Shown: positions 54,305 to 63,912, counted from the stretch's first letter. The stretch is DNA of 64,000 nt from Pseudomonas silesiensis (GCF_001661075.1 NZ_CP014870.1:2190501-2254500), one strand, 5' to 3'. Numbers and translations: made by a program. Notes: generated from the sequence alone by a model not told the origin.

Positions 54305-55423
54305 ATGATGACTCCAAAGTTAGACGTTAATGATGTGCTGGTAAGCTGCCAGTCGGTCTGGAAAATTTTCGGTGAGAATTCTGCAGCGGCGATGAAAGCC
54401 GTCGTCGAAAGAGGCCTGACCAAGAAGCAGATTCTTCAGGACTATAGCTGCGTCGTCGGCGTGTCTGATGTCAACCTGGAGGTTCGCCGTGGTGAGATTT
54501 TCTGCATCATGGGCCTGTCCGGCAGCGGTAAATCCACGCTGATTCGCTTGCTTAATAAACTGATCACACCCAGTTCTGGCAAGGTGCTGGTCAATGGCCG
54601 CGAGCTGTCATCGCTGAGCGCTGCTGAATTGCGAGCGGTACGAGCGCGGCAAATTGGCATGGTGTTTCAGAGCGTAGCGTTGTTGCCTCATCGTACCGTG
54701 CTGGAGAACACCGCCTTTGGGCTGGAAGTACAGGGCGTTGCCAAAGCTGAGCGATTGAAGATAGCCGAGGCAGCGTTGACCAAGGTCGGTCTGGCTGACT
54801 GGATTCAGCGATACCCTGACGAGCTGTCCGGCGGAATGCAGCAGCGCGTGGGCCTGGCCCGTGCGCTTGCGGCTGACCCGGAAGTGATCCTGATGGATGA
54901 ACCTTTCAGTGCACTTGATCCGCTGATACGTCGTCAACTGCAGGACGAGTTCCGCCAGCTGACAAAAGAGTTGGGCAAGTCAGCGGTCTTTATTACCCAC
55001 GACCTGGATGAGGCAATCCGAATCGGTGATCGTATCGCGATCATGAAAGACGGGATGATAATACAGGTGGGGACGGCTGAAGAAATCGTGCTGAATCCAG
55101 CCGATGACTACGTAGCTGAGTTCGTTGCGGGCATATCGAGGCTTCACCTGGTCAAAGCCAATTCGGTGATGTCGCCCGTTTCGCTCTACAAGGCGGCACA
55201 TCCCAACGTTGATGTCAGTCGACTGCCCACTACACATCCAGACGCCGATCTTGATCATGTCATCGGTCTTGCTGTGGCTAATGATCGCGATGCGATTGCC
55301 GTCATTGATGCCGGTATTGTTGCAGGTGTAATCACCCTGCGCGATTTGCTTAGAGGCGTACAGGGGACTGCTAACGAGTATGCACTTTCGGCCGGTCAAC
55401 CGCTGGCGGAGGTCTCGTCATGA
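54305..55423 (+). CDS. Betaine ABC transporter ATP-binding protein (ProV-like)
   Basis: 372 residues, full length. It begins with the ProV-specific extension (VWKIFGENSAAAMKAVVERGL), then Walker [10 protein letters not shown], signature LSGGMQQR and Walker B ILMDEPFSALDP. The C-terminal 100 residues look like a partial CBS region (IAVIDAGIVAGVITLRDLL). Its stop overlaps the permease start by 4 bp. The intact N-terminus shows what is missing from the cut copy at the left window edge. Confidence 0.92.
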   Translation: MMTPKLDVNDVLVSCQSVWKIFGENSAAAMKAVVERGLTKKQILQDYSCVVGVSDVNLEVRRGEIFCIMGLSGSGKSTLIRLLNKLITPSSGKVLVNGRELSSLSAAELRAVRARQIGMVFQSVALLPHRTVLENTAFGLEVQGVAKAERLKIAEAALTKVGLADWIQRYPDELSGGMQQRVGLARALAADPEVILMDEPFSALDPLIRRQLQDEFRQLTKELGKSAVFITHDLDEAIRIGDRIAIMKDGMIIQVGTAEEIVLNPADDYVAEFVAGISRLHLVKANSVMSPVSLYKAAHPNVDVSRLPTTHPDADLDHVIGLAVANDRDAIAVIDAGIVAGVITLRDLLRGVQGTANEYALSAGQPLAEVSS

Positions 55424-56268
55424 ACCTGGAAAATTTTCCCGGCAGCTTTGATTCGACCGTAGACACTGGACTGCAATGGCTTTCCGACAACGGGTCGGGG
55501 CTGTTCGACGCAGTAAACGACGTTCTGAAAAGTATCTACGAAAGCCTCCTATGGGTATTCAATCTACCGCCTTATTATGTTGTTGCAGCGCTTATCGCGT
55601 TGCTGGGCTGGCGGCTTGCCGGACCACGCTTCGCCGTTGCGGCATTGTTGGGAATGCTGTTCTGCGCCTTTATCGGCTTGTGGCCAGAAACCATGGGCAC
55701 TTTGGCACTGGTCGTCGTAGCGACGTTGATGGCACTCGTGGTAGCCATTCCACTGGGTGTGGTAGCTGGACTGCTTCCGGCGATGGATCGCATGATCGAG
55801 CCCACTCTCGATCTGATCCAGACCATGCCGCCGTACATCTACCTGCTACCCGCCATCGCGCTTTTAGGCTACGGCACAGGTACGGCTTTGATCGCGACGT
55901 TCATTGTGGCGTTGCCGCCGGCGTTTCGCCTTACATCACTGGGCATCCGGATGACGCCGAATGAGTTCATCGAACTTGGCAATGCAAGTGGCGTTACTGG
56001 CTGGCAGATGTTCTTGAAGATTCGCCTGCCATTTGCAATGCCGAGCATCATGGCCGGCATCAATCAAAGTCTCATGATGGCTTTTGGCATGGTGGTCATC
56101 GCTGGCATCGTTGGCTCCGGCGGTCTGGGTGAGACCATCTACGGGGCAATCCGCACGCTCAATATCGCTCAATCGATCAACGCTGCTATCGCAATTGTGA
56201 TTCTGACTATGGTGCTTGACCGTCTGGCGCAGAGCGCTGCGGCTTCGCAAGAGGGCAAACGATCATGA
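55420..56268 (+). CDS. Betaine ABC transporter permease (ProW-like), first of two
   Basis: 282 residues. Hydrophobic helices follow an N-terminal soluble stretch of about 45 residues. The EAA-type coupling loop is ELGNASGVTGWQMFLKIRLP. It overlaps both neighbours by 4 bp, so the transporter genes are co-translated. Two different permease subunits suggest a heterodimeric channel. Confidence 0.92.
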   Translation: MNLENFPGSFDSTVDTGLQWLSDNGSGLFDAVNDVLKSIYESLLWVFNLPPYYVVAALIALLGWRLAGPRFAVAALLGMLFCAFIGLWPETMGTLALVVVATLMALVVAIPLGVVAGLLPAMDRMIEPTLDLIQTMPPYIYLLPAIALLGYGTGTALIATFIVALPPAFRLTSLGIRMTPNEFIELGNASGVTGWQMFLKIRLPFAMPSIMAGINQSLMMAFGMVVIAGIVGSGGLGETIYGAIRTLNIAQSINAAIAIVILTMVLDRLAQSAAASQEGKRS

Positions 56269-57119
56269 GCGAACCGCTAATTCAATTTTCCCCCGGGAAA
56301 TACATTGCCCCGTTCGTGGACTGGTTCAATACCAATCTGCATGTTGTGTCTAAAGCTATAAGTGTGGCAGTAGAAGCCAGCTTGCGAGCAATTGAAGGTG
56401 CACTACTGGCATTGCCGCCATTGGCAGTTATCGCCATCGTTGCCATCGCTGTCGCGCTGATTGCACGTGTGCGCGTCGCGGTGCTGGCGGCGGTGATGTT
56501 GGGATATTGCCTGATTTCCGGCCTTTGGATCGCTTCCATGCAAACCATAGCGCTGGTATCTGTGGCTGTACTCATCTCAGTATCAATCGCGTTTCCACTT
56601 GGCATTCTCGCTTCCCGGGTCAAGCGTTTCGATGAAGCCGTACGGCCGGTGCTCGACGTAATGCAGACCGTTCCACCATGGGTCTACCTGATCCCGGCGG
56701 TAATGATTTTCAGCCTCGGCCGCGTCCCCGCCATCATCGCCACTGTGGTTTACGGAATTCCTCCTATGCTGCGGTTAACCACACTGGCGCTTAAACAAGT
56801 GCCAAGGGAAATGATCGAGCTGGGGAACGCCATGGGGGCAACAAAAAGGGCGATTCTTTTCAAGATCGAGATTCCATTGGCCACCCCTACGTTAATGGTG
56901 GGATTGAACCAATGCATTTTGTTGTCATTAGCAATGGTTGTTCTCGCGGGTCTGGTAGGCGCTGGAGGTTTGGGCGCTGAGGTAACGCGAGGACTCACTC
57001 GTATGGAAATGGGCCTTGGCCTGAGGGCAGGGCTGGCGATCGTAGCTGTAGCGTTACTTTTAGATCGTGTAAGCCGTGGGTTGCTAAACCGCAATAATCG
57101 ACCCTTGGCGGCACGTTGA
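56265..57119 (+). CDS. Betaine ABC transporter permease (ProW-like), second of two
   Basis: 284 residues, paralogous to the preceding permease. The coupling loop is ELGNAMGATKRAILFKIEIP, and the helix before it holds VMQTVPPWVYLIPAVMIF. It closes the four-gene transporter unit. The next DNA is a duplicated segment, so the operon probably ends here, although no T-tailed hairpin is visible. Confidence 0.92.
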   Translation: MSEPLIQFSPGKYIAPFVDWFNTNLHVVSKAISVAVEASLRAIEGALLALPPLAVIAIVAIAVALIARVRVAVLAAVMLGYCLISGLWIASMQTIALVSVAVLISVSIAFPLGILASRVKRFDEAVRPVLDVMQTVPPWVYLIPAVMIFSLGRVPAIIATVVYGIPPMLRLTTLALKQVPREMIELGNAMGATKRAILFKIEIPLATPTLMVGLNQCILLSLAMVVLAGLVGAGGLGAEVTRGLTRMEMGLGLRAGLAIVAVALLLDRVSRGLLNRNNRPLAAR

Positions 57120-57285
57120 CTTGACCTGCAGGGTTGTGCCTTAGCGCTGAATCAGCCCACGCCCATGCGCGGGCACGCGCTATTCATCGGATCCGCAAAA
57201 ACGTTCCTTGCTGTAGTTGTTCATAGCCGCTAATAGTTAGTAGTAGTTAGAGTGGTTCGACGGTGAATTCGAAGAGGACGTGATG

Positions 57286-57525
57286 ATGGCCTTGAGATTC
57301 GGTGTTGTTCCTGCATTACCCACGGATTCTGAATCCGTGCACAACGGAACGCGCTCTTATTGTAAAAACGCGAGTGTAGGTTTTAACCTCTACGACAACG
57401 AAAAAAAGCTGCGGCTGCCGACCACCTATGAGACCCGGGCAGAAGCCGAGTATGAGTGCCAGCGGCGCAACATGGAGCGGCTTCAAATCGTCCATTCGGA
57501 ACGGGACGCGCAGCTCGGTCAATAA
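57286..57525 (+). CDS. Small hypothetical protein, paralogue 1
   Basis: 79 residues. Reads MALRFGVVPALPTD, then NGTRSYCKN and VGFNLYDNEKKLRL, ending with an Arg/Glu-rich helix (RAEAEYECQRRNMERLQIVH). The ATG at 57286 is chosen because it aligns with the GTG of the second copy and both lie eight bases from AGAGG. No family recognised. The paralogue at 60707 differs at about a dozen positions, mostly conservative, which suggests selection on the protein. Confidence 0.7.
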   Translation: MALRFGVVPALPTDSESVHNGTRSYCKNASVGFNLYDNEKKLRLPTTYETRAEAEYECQRRNMERLQIVHSERDAQLGQ

Positions 57526-57529
57526 ACGC

Positions 57530-57675
57530 TCAACGGGCCGGAAGAATCTTGATTTCCCTGGCCTCGAGCGATTGTTGACAGGCTCGATACTGACCGGGCG
57601 TCATGCCGAACCAGCGCAGGCAAGCCTTGTGAAAACTGCTGTGGTCGTGGAAGCCGAGCAGGTAAGTCACGTGCT
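57530..57675 (-). pseudogene. 3' fragment of an AraC-family regulator
   Basis: On the minus strand this encodes the last 40 or so residues of an AraC protein (YLLGFHDHSSFHKACLRWFG, MTPGQYRAC). It is identical in DNA to the end of the intact gene at 61006 over 101 bp. The C-terminus then diverges (REIKILPAR instead of ARE). The rest of the gene is missing to the right of 57675. Confidence 0.88.
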
Positions 57676-57676
57676 A

Positions 57677-58178
57677 CACGCAGCGTCGCCAGCCGAGGCC
57701 GCTCCTACTGCTCCTACCGCCGGTGCTTCCCCCCGTTGCACCACAGACCTCGACCCCGACGGCTGCGATCAGTGAAGTCGACGTCGCCTCGAAACTGGAA
57801 GCCTTGGCCAGTCAGCAAGGCGAGCAGCTCAATTGGCGCACCTCGATTGTAGATTTGCTCAAACTGTTGAACATCGACAGTAGCCTGGCTGCGCGTAAAG
57901 AACTTGCTACAGAGATGCCTTACACAGGCTCTACTGACGATTCGGCAGCGATGAACATCTGGCTCCATTCAGCGGTTATGGAAAAGCTGGCTGAAAATGG
58001 CGGGAAGGTTCCTGGGGATCCATTGAATAAGAATCATTTTACCTGGGTACAAATCCTGCGCTGGTGCCTACCGTGTTTACGGGCTGATAACCTACGGACG
58101 ACGGTACGCACCTATCGACGCTGTAAGGTCAAAAAAAACACTGCCCCATCATTGAGTCGCTCATCATCGGAGCACTAA
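57677..58178 (+). pseudogene. Broken DUF3597-family gene
   Basis: The conserved DUF3597 domain is present from about 57765 (LNWRTSIVDLLKLLNIDSS, then TGSTDDSAAMNIWLH and LAENGGKVPGD). The Ala/Pro linker that normally precedes it (AASPAEAAPTAPTAGASP) lies in another frame, and the two join at a run of six Cs at 57729-57734, as if one C was gained. The gene's 5' end is missing exactly where copy 1 of the duplication ends. The C-terminus is also extended past the usual end. DUF3597 has no known function. Confidence 0.8.
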
Positions 58179-58515
58179 CGATTTCGTCCTCGTTATTTCG
58201 TTGAATAGAGATTCGCATCAGCCGACTTTAACAAAGGGGCTGGCGTCGCTTCTTCGATGCTCGGCGGGCTTATAGTAATGAATGCAATCGCAGTTACCTT
58301 TCCCAACGGCGACTCGGGACGCCGGGTCTCAGCTTGTTTATAGCTTTTGCGATCACACTTTTTACGCTTTCTTTACGGTAGTTTTTTTTACCCGCAACGA
58401 TACTGGTCGCGTTTATTAGATCGTCCAGAAGCCCTTCATCTCCACGGGCCCTGGAAAATCGTATTGTCCAGGGATGGCATGCACTTTCTCCCCAGCAACC
58501 TGAGAGAAGCGACCC
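58179..58515. other. 337-bp region upstream of kup
   Basis: No gene, terminator or riboswitch is recognised. The minus-strand frame here has no coding character. The kup promoter should lie in this region. Confidence 0.5.
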
Positions 58516-60417
58516 TTGAGTGAAACAGCGACCGTTGTACATGAAGACTCCCAATCCAAATCCTCAGGTGTGGGCTTGCTTGTTGCTGCTGTCGGAGTGG
58601 TCTACGGGGACATAGGTACCAGCCCTTTGTACACGCTCAAAGAAGTATTTTCCGGCCACTATGGAGTCCAGGTAAATCACGACGGGGTGCTGGGCATTTT
58701 GTCGCTGATTTTTTGGTCACTGATCTGGGTTGTCTCGATCAAATACGTGCTGTTCATCCTTCGCGCCAATAACCAAGGGGAAGGCGGCATTATGGCGTTG
58801 ACGGCGTTAGCCCGCCGAGCGGCAGCACCTTATCCGCACATGAGCAAGGTGCTGGTATTGCTCGGCCTGTTCGGTGCAGCACTTTTTTACGGGGATAGCA
58901 TGATCACCCCAGCTATTTCGGTGCTGTCTGCGGTTGAAGGATTACAGCTGGCATTTGACGGGATCGAGCACTGGGTCGTGCCGATTTCAGTAATCGTGCT
59001 GGTGGGACTGTTCCTTATTCAAAAACATGGCACGGCTCGCATCGGCATCCTGTTTGGCCCGGTCATGGTGCTGTGGTTTGTGGTGCTGGGTGCGCTCGGG
59101 ATCTACGGTATTTTGCAGCGTCCCGAAGTGCTGCAAGCGCTCAACCCTGCTTGGGCAGTGCAGTTCTTTGTGGTTCATCCGGGAATGGGTGTGGCGATTT
59201 TGGGAGCTGTCGTGTTGGCATTGACTGGTGCAGAAGCACTGTATGCCGACATGGGCCACTTTGGTCGCAAACCGATTTCTCGTGCATGGTTCATTTTGGT
59301 GTTGCCGGGGCTGGTACTCAATTATTTTGGCCAAGGTGCCTTGATCCTGGAGAACCCGGAGGCTGTGCGCAATCCGTTTTATCTTCTTGCGCCTAACTGG
59401 GCACTGTTGCCGATGGTCGCGCTCTCCACCCTGGCCACCATCATTGCTTCTCAAGCCGTAATCTCCGGGGCTTTCTCACTGACGCGCCAGGCCATCCAGC
59501 TTGGGTACGTCCCTCGTATGTTTATCCAGCACACCTCCAGCCAGGAGCAGGGGCAGATTTACATCGGCACAGTTAACTGGGCACTGATGGTTGGCGTTGT
59601 GTTGCTTGTTATTGGCTTCGAGTCTTCCAGCGCCTTGGCGGCTGCTTATGGGGTTGCCGTGACAGGCACCATGTTGATCACAACCATCCTGTCTTCGGCT
59701 GTCGTCCTGCTCCTTTGGAAAATACCGCGCTGGTTGGCCATCCCGATGCTGCTCGGTTTTCTGCTGGTAGACAGCCTGTACTTTGCGGCCAATGCACCGA
59801 AGATTTTTCAGGGCGGTGCGTTCCCGGTCATTGCCGGGATTGCCCTGTTCATTTTGATGACGACCTGGAAGCGGGGTAGGAAGATCATTGTTGAGCGTTT
59901 GGATGAAACCGCGCTTCCTCTGCCATTGTTTATCAGCAGTCTCCGCTCACAGCCTCCGCATCGGGTGCAAGGCACGGCGGTTTTTCTGACGGCCAGGACT
60001 GATGCTGTACCTCATGCACTTCTGCACAACTTACTGCATAACCAAGTCTTGCATGAACAGGTGGTGCTGCTCACCGTGGTGTCTGAAGACAGCCCTCGCG
60101 TAAGTGCTGGCCAAAGGTTTGAGGTTGAAGCCTATGGTGAAGGCTTCTTCCGAGTCAGCCTCCACTTTGGCTTTATCGAAGAGCCAGATGTCCCTCTGGC
60201 GTTGAGTCTCTGTCATTTGGTTGAGCTGGATTTCAGTCCAATGCGCACAACCTATTTCTTGAGCCGAGAGACGGTCATCCCGACCAAACGCATTGGTATG
60301 GCGCGGTGGCGAGAGAGTTTGTTTGCGTTTCTGCTGAAGAACGCCAACAGCAACCTTAAGTATTTCAAATTGCCGCTGAACAGGGTGATTGAGCTAGGTA
60401 CTCAGGTGGAGATGTAA
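58516..60417 (+). CDS. kup: Low-affinity potassium transporter Kup
   Basis: 633 residues. About 12 membrane helices fill the first 440 residues, with the family block [19 protein letters not shown] near the start and [11 protein letters not shown] and [16 protein letters not shown] following. A soluble C-terminal domain of about 180 residues follows. Kup imports potassium with protons. The start is a TTG at 58516 with GAGAAG upstream; no ATG exists before the first helix. It sits between the two copies of the duplicated segment, so it may have arrived with the rearrangement. Confidence 0.94.
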   Translation: MSETATVVHEDSQSKSSGVGLLVAAVGVVYGDIGTSPLYTLKEVFSGHYGVQVNHDGVLGILSLIFWSLIWVVSIKYVLFILRANNQGEGGIMALTALARRAAAPYPHMSKVLVLLGLFGAALFYGDSMITPAISVLSAVEGLQLAFDGIEHWVVPISVIVLVGLFLIQKHGTARIGILFGPVMVLWFVVLGALGIYGILQRPEVLQALNPAWAVQFFVVHPGMGVAILGAVVLALTGAEALYADMGHFGRKPISRAWFILVLPGLVLNYFGQGALILENPEAVRNPFYLLAPNWALLPMVALSTLATIIASQAVISGAFSLTRQAIQLGYVPRMFIQHTSSQEQGQIYIGTVNWALMVGVVLLVIGFESSSALAAAYGVAVTGTMLITTILSSAVVLLLWKIPRWLAIPMLLGFLLVDSLYFAANAPKIFQGGAFPVIAGIALFILMTTWKRGRKIIVERLDETALPLPLFISSLRSQPPHRVQGTAVFLTARTDAVPHALLHNLLHNQVLHEQVVLLTVVSEDSPRVSAGQRFEVEAYGEGFFRVSLHFGFIEEPDVPLALSLCHLVELDFSPMRTTYFLSRETVIPTKRIGMARWRESLFAFLLKNANSNLKYFKLPLNRVIELGTQVEM

Positions 60418-60604
60418 AAAGCCCGGCTTTCAACTGCCGCATAAAAGCGATTGGCGTCGTACAACCGGCAAAGCTGTCGCGCTCTGACTTTCGATTCAGC
60501 GGTTGGCATCGACCAGACCAGCCTCAATGAAGCCTACTGAACTCTCCATCGCCTGTGTTCAAGGTTTGCCCACGCAGCAAAAAGTGTTTAGCACAAATTT
60601 GAGC

Positions 60605-61130
60605 TATTCATCGGATCGCCAAGAGCGCTTCTTGCTGTAATGGTCCTTAGCCGCTAATAGTTAATTGTGCAAATGGCTCGACGGTGAATTCGAAGAGGAC
60701 GTGACGGTGGCCATGAGATTCGGAGTTGTTCCTGCATTACCTACGGATGCGGAATCCATGCGCAACGGAACGCGCTCTTACTGTAAATCCGCGACCGTAG
60801 GTTTCAACCTCTACGACAATGAGAAAAAGTTGCGGCTGCAGACCACCTATCAGACCCGAGCAGAGGCCGAGTACGTGTGCCAGCGGCACAACATGGAACG
60901 GCTTCAAATTGTCCATTCAGAAAGGGAGGCGCGGCTCGGTCGATTGGCTCCCAATCTGATAAATTCTGTGGTTTAACGCCTCCCTTAGTGGGCTAGAAGA
61001 ATCTTTTATTCCCTGGCCTCGAGCGATTCTTGACAGGCTCGATACTGACCGGGCGTCATGCCGAACCAGCGCAGGCAAGCCTTGTGAAAACTGCTGTGGT
61101 CGTGGAAGCCGAGCAGGTAAGTCACGTGCT
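60605..61130. repeat. Duplicated segment, copy 2
   Basis: Direct repeat of 57181-57675. It contains the second small gene and continues into the intact AraC gene, whose end is shared. The boundary at 61130 lies inside AraC coding sequence, so this copy is the donor-like, intact context. Confidence 0.88.
60707..60976 (+). CDS. Small hypothetical protein, paralogue 2
   Basis: 89 residues from the GTG at 60707, eight bases after AGAGG; an ATG two codons later is an alternative. Reads RFGVVPALPTDAES, NGTRSYCKS, VGFNLYDNEKKLRL and ERLQIVHSEREARLG, then a short extra tail (APNLINSVV) absent from paralogue 1. It is encoded tail to tail with the AraC gene, as in copy 1. Function unknown. Confidence 0.68.
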   Translation: MAMRFGVVPALPTDAESMRNGTRSYCKSATVGFNLYDNEKKLRLQTTYQTRAEAEYVCQRHNMERLQIVHSEREARLGRLAPNLINSVV

Positions 61131-62040
61131 GCATATTGAAATGGGAATGGCGCAGATAGAAGTCGGCCAGTTGCTGACGCATATGGTTCAGGATATTCGA
61201 GAACTGCGTGCCTGCCTTCTCCAGTGCCCGTTGCAATGTTCGCTTGCTGATACTCAGCGCGGCTGCAATCGATTCCATATTACATTGGCCCTGTCGTTGC
61301 GCCTGGCTCAGGCGTTCGGTGATCAGGGCACGAATCCTGCACACCACGGTGGAGTCATTCAGCAGGTCAAGCTGACCGTTGGCATAGCTTTCATGGAGCT
61401 TGGCCAATGGTTCGTTGGCCATGCTCGACGGACGCAGTAGCTCCTCGCCGTCGAACAGGATGCTGTCATAGGCGGCCCCGAAACGCAGCTCGCAGCCAAA
61501 CAGCTGTTGATGCTCATGGATGTCTTTGGGTTGGGGATAGCTGAATTCCACACTCAGCGGTTTCAGCGATTTGCTATCACTCAGCCAGCGGTAGGCACCT
61601 AGTAGGGCTGCGAGGCTGGCATCGGTGTACTGGCGGGGTTTGATCGAGCCGCGTTGATGGTGATCGAACGTGGCCAGGCGGTAATCCTGTTGTTCCTGGA
61701 CAACGAACAGGGTGAAACCTGTGCCGATCAACGGGCTGAAATGAGCCAGTCGTTCGAATGCATTTTTCAGGTTCGAACTGGACATCATGGTATAGCCGAC
61801 GATCTGGAACATGCCTGGATGGAAGTGCTCGGCCGTTTTCAAACCGATGTCTGGATCGCCGCAAGCCTGAGCAGCCAGATCCAACAGGCGGTAGATAGCG
61901 CTTCGTTCACAGAATGATCCCGAGATATCCGCGAGATTCCTGTCAAGTCCGGATTCCAGGCACAGACGATCGACATCCAATCCTTGCGCCGAAAGCATTT
62001 TCACCAGCACGCAGGCATAACCTGCACTCATTTTATACAT
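61006..62040 (-). CDS. AraC-family regulator (OruR/MmsR-like)
   Basis: 344 residues. The N-terminal domain (about residues 15-200) is the arabinose-binding-type domain of OruR-like regulators, with GYTMMSSSNLKNAFERLAHFSPLIG. The C-terminal HTH has LSISKRTLQRALEKAGTQF and YLLGFHDHSSFHKACLRWFG. Its last 41 codons are duplicated at 57530-57675. Target genes are not obvious. Confidence 0.9.
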   Translation of the reverse strand: MYKMSAGYACVLVKMLSAQGLDVDRLCLESGLDRNLADISGSFCERSAIYRLLDLAAQACGDPDIGLKTAEHFHPGMFQIVGYTMMSSSNLKNAFERLAHFSPLIGTGFTLFVVQEQQDYRLATFDHHQRGSIKPRQYTDASLAALLGAYRWLSDSKSLKPLSVEFSYPQPKDIHEHQQLFGCELRFGAAYDSILFDGEELLRPSSMANEPLAKLHESYANGQLDLLNDSTVVCRIRALITERLSQAQRQGQCNMESIAAALSISKRTLQRALEKAGTQFSNILNHMRQQLADFYLRHSHFNMQHVTYLLGFHDHSSFHKACLRWFGMTPGQYRACQESLEARE

Positions 62041-62249
62041 GACGATTCATCTCCCTGTTGAATCAGACATCCATGGCCCACTCAAGGCGCCAACGAGGAG
62101 TTGATGGCTGAGGTTCATGAGCTCGGTGCACCCGCAGCTCCACTCATTTGCAAGAGCAAAGGGACAGGGCTCTCATGTTCTTCCATCATCAATCGTAGCT
62201 GAAAATGCGCTGCTGGCAGGCCGTCGGGCACTCATAGAATGTCAAAACA

Positions 62250-62510
62250 TTACGAGCTGTTTTGCTGGGCCTCCATCTCTGCGCTGAGCATTCGAGTCCG
62301 GGTATGTTCGTGCTTTTGGACAAGGGAGAGGTACTCATCGACGTCTTCCTGCGTCCGATGCTCCTGCCCCAGGAGCGACTCGCTCAAAAAGTTGAATCGC
62401 ATGGATTCCTCGAGCGTCAGGCCAGCAAAGACTTCGTTGCCCTGATGGTCTTCACTGAGGGCGCGTATTTTCCTGAGGTACGTGCGCTGCATGTCCGTGA
62501 GCACAAGCAT
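62250..62510 (-). CDS. Hypothetical small helical protein
   Basis: 86 residues with AGGAG eight bases before the ATG. It is mostly helical and charged (MQRTYLRKIRALSEDH, EESMRFNFLSESLLG, EDVDEYLSLVQKHEH). No named family recognised. The 319 bp upstream show no further gene. Confidence 0.65.
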   Translation of the reverse strand: MLVLTDMQRTYLRKIRALSEDHQGNEVFAGLTLEESMRFNFLSESLLGQEHRTQEDVDEYLSLVQKHEHTRTRMLSAEMEAQQNSS

Positions 62511-62829
62511 TTGGATCTCCTGTCAATTGCCACTGCGAAGCTGTGCCGCAATGCGCAGAGGTGGTCGCCCAATTTTTTAGGGCTGCTTGTATGGGGGCAG
62601 CAGCGCTTGAAAGTTCCATCCCGGATTTCATCGGTGAAGAAGCGCCTGTCCGAACGGATTTGCCAGGACCAATGGCTTGTTTCCGTCTGCCTCTGTCGGG
62701 CATTCACGCACAATCCTAGACAATTATTAGAAACTTTACAGAACGTAGGAGGGGGCGCAGACCCTTGATAGACGACGCATCCCCTTCTCAAGATGCTGCC
62801 TGCCTCTGAAGACGGCGGTCTCTGTTTGC
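62511..62829. other. 319-bp gap without a recognisable gene
   Basis: Frames here have no ribosome sites or familiar motifs. No hairpin with a T-run was noticed. It separates two minus-strand genes and should hold the promoter of the small helical protein. Confidence 0.4.
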
Positions 62830-63645
62830 CTATGCGCTTCGTACGCCAGGCACATCCATGTTGATTTTGCGCCAGGCAGCTTCGGAAAAGCTGTAAACCG
62901 AAAAGGCGATCATCCCCAAGGCCATCACCATCAAAATCAAACCACCCGCCGGCAGGTTCTGTAGAGCATCGAGGGCCTCCTTCATGCCTGGCGGATCCAT
63001 GGCCTGGTAAGTCGAGCCACTGATCATCAGCAGCACGGCGATCTCGATAAAGACGACACCACGGGCTATCAGGCCAAATCGAGACACCGGTCGGACGTAC
63101 TGCATAACGTCTTCGTCAGCTTCGAAATACTTCTCGAACGTCGCCTTCCAGCCCTTGATGATGTGCGCAATGCCTACGCCGAGCGGTACGAGCGCGATGA
63201 GGTACACCAGTAAATTCGAGTGTTCCCAGGACAACAGATGGGCCAGTAGATCCTTGGTTTGCCCACCTCCGGAATTGCCCGAGCTTTTGATGCCGCTGAC
63301 GAGCAGGCCCATGGCAAAAAACGCCAGCGCGCCGTTGGCTACACCCCCCGCGAGCAAACCTGCACGGATGACCCACCCCTTCATGTCTTTACCGTGATGA
63401 TCGACGTCGCGTATTGCCTGCAACACTCGCCAAGCGGCGAAGGCCAACAGGCCAGCTACCACCAACCCGACCAGAACATAACCGAACGGCTGGCTTAGCA
63501 ATGCTTCCAGGCTCCTGTGACTGTCTTTCGCTCTGGTCGAGTCGAGAGCCGCCAGCAGCGCGAAAATACCGATGATCAGATACAGAACGCCTCGAGCGGC
63601 GTATCCACCCCGTGCGACTACGATGAGGCTCTGTTGCGTGGACAT
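62830..63645 (-). CDS. DUF1206-family membrane protein
   Basis: 271 residues with six hydrophobic segments arranged as three repeated pairs, each starting with a G-x-x-A-R-G-like turn (ARGGYAARGVLYLIIGIFAL; GWVIRAGLLAGGVANGALAF; FGLIARGVVFIEIAVLLM). This triple internal repeat defines DUF1206. Inner-membrane protein of unknown role. Confidence 0.88.
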   Translation of the reverse strand: MSTQQSLIVVARGGYAARGVLYLIIGIFALLAALDSTRAKDSHRSLEALLSQPFGYVLVGLVVAGLLAFAAWRVLQAIRDVDHHGKDMKGWVIRAGLLAGGVANGALAFFAMGLLVSGIKSSGNSGGGQTKDLLAHLLSWEHSNLLVYLIALVPLGVGIAHIIKGWKATFEKYFEADEDVMQYVRPVSRFGLIARGVVFIEIAVLLMISGSTYQAMDPPGMKEALDALQNLPAGGLILMVMALGMIAFSVYSFSEAAWRKINMDVPGVRSA

Positions 63646-63729
63646 GGGGGGCGGATTCCAGAGAGGTTATAAAGAAGCAGACCCATCTGGTCGGGAGGGG
63701 TTCGATTTTCACGCATTAGCAGCGGTTGT

Positions 63730-63912
63730 TCAGCCACCACCTCCAACGTGTGGGTGAAAGAGTTTGGCAAAGTCGTCCATGTCGAAAATTTCGGTGCCAG
63801 CCATGCTGCCAATGCATTTTTTTGCAATAGTGATAGGCCGTAGGATTTCTGCCTCCAGTCCTGCATGCAGCACCGTAGTCCCGTCATCGCGGGTAGATGA
63901 AAGCGCGGCCAT
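63730..63912 (-). CDS. Possible small hypothetical protein
   Basis: 60 residues starting MAALSSTRDDGTTVLHAGLE and ending in HPHVGGGG. The composition looks protein-like, but the ribosome site is weak and spaced 11 bases. An overlapping longer frame (63618-63992) is Arg-rich and less convincing. The gene may continue past a frameshift toward the window end. Low confidence. Confidence 0.35.
   Translation of the reverse strand: MAALSSTRDDGTTVLHAGLEAEILRPITIAKKCIGSMAGTEIFDMDDFAKLFHPHVGGGG

Larger units (their letters stand above)
57181..57675. repeat. Duplicated segment, copy 1
   Basis: This segment recurs at 60605-61130 in the same orientation. The first 300 bp are similar but diverged. The last 101 bp (57575-57675) are identical to 61030-61130. 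Copy 1 holds a small gene and the tail of an AraC gene, and stops abruptly at 57675, after which unrelated DUF3597 sequence begins. Confidence 0.88.

Noticed and set aside
58294..58554. 86-residue minus-strand frame upstream of kup
   Set aside because: It overlaps the kup start region and lacks a ribosome site or family match.
60418..60445. AAAAAGCCCGGCTTT after kup as a terminator
   Set aside because: The stem is too short, and no T-run follows a closed hairpin.
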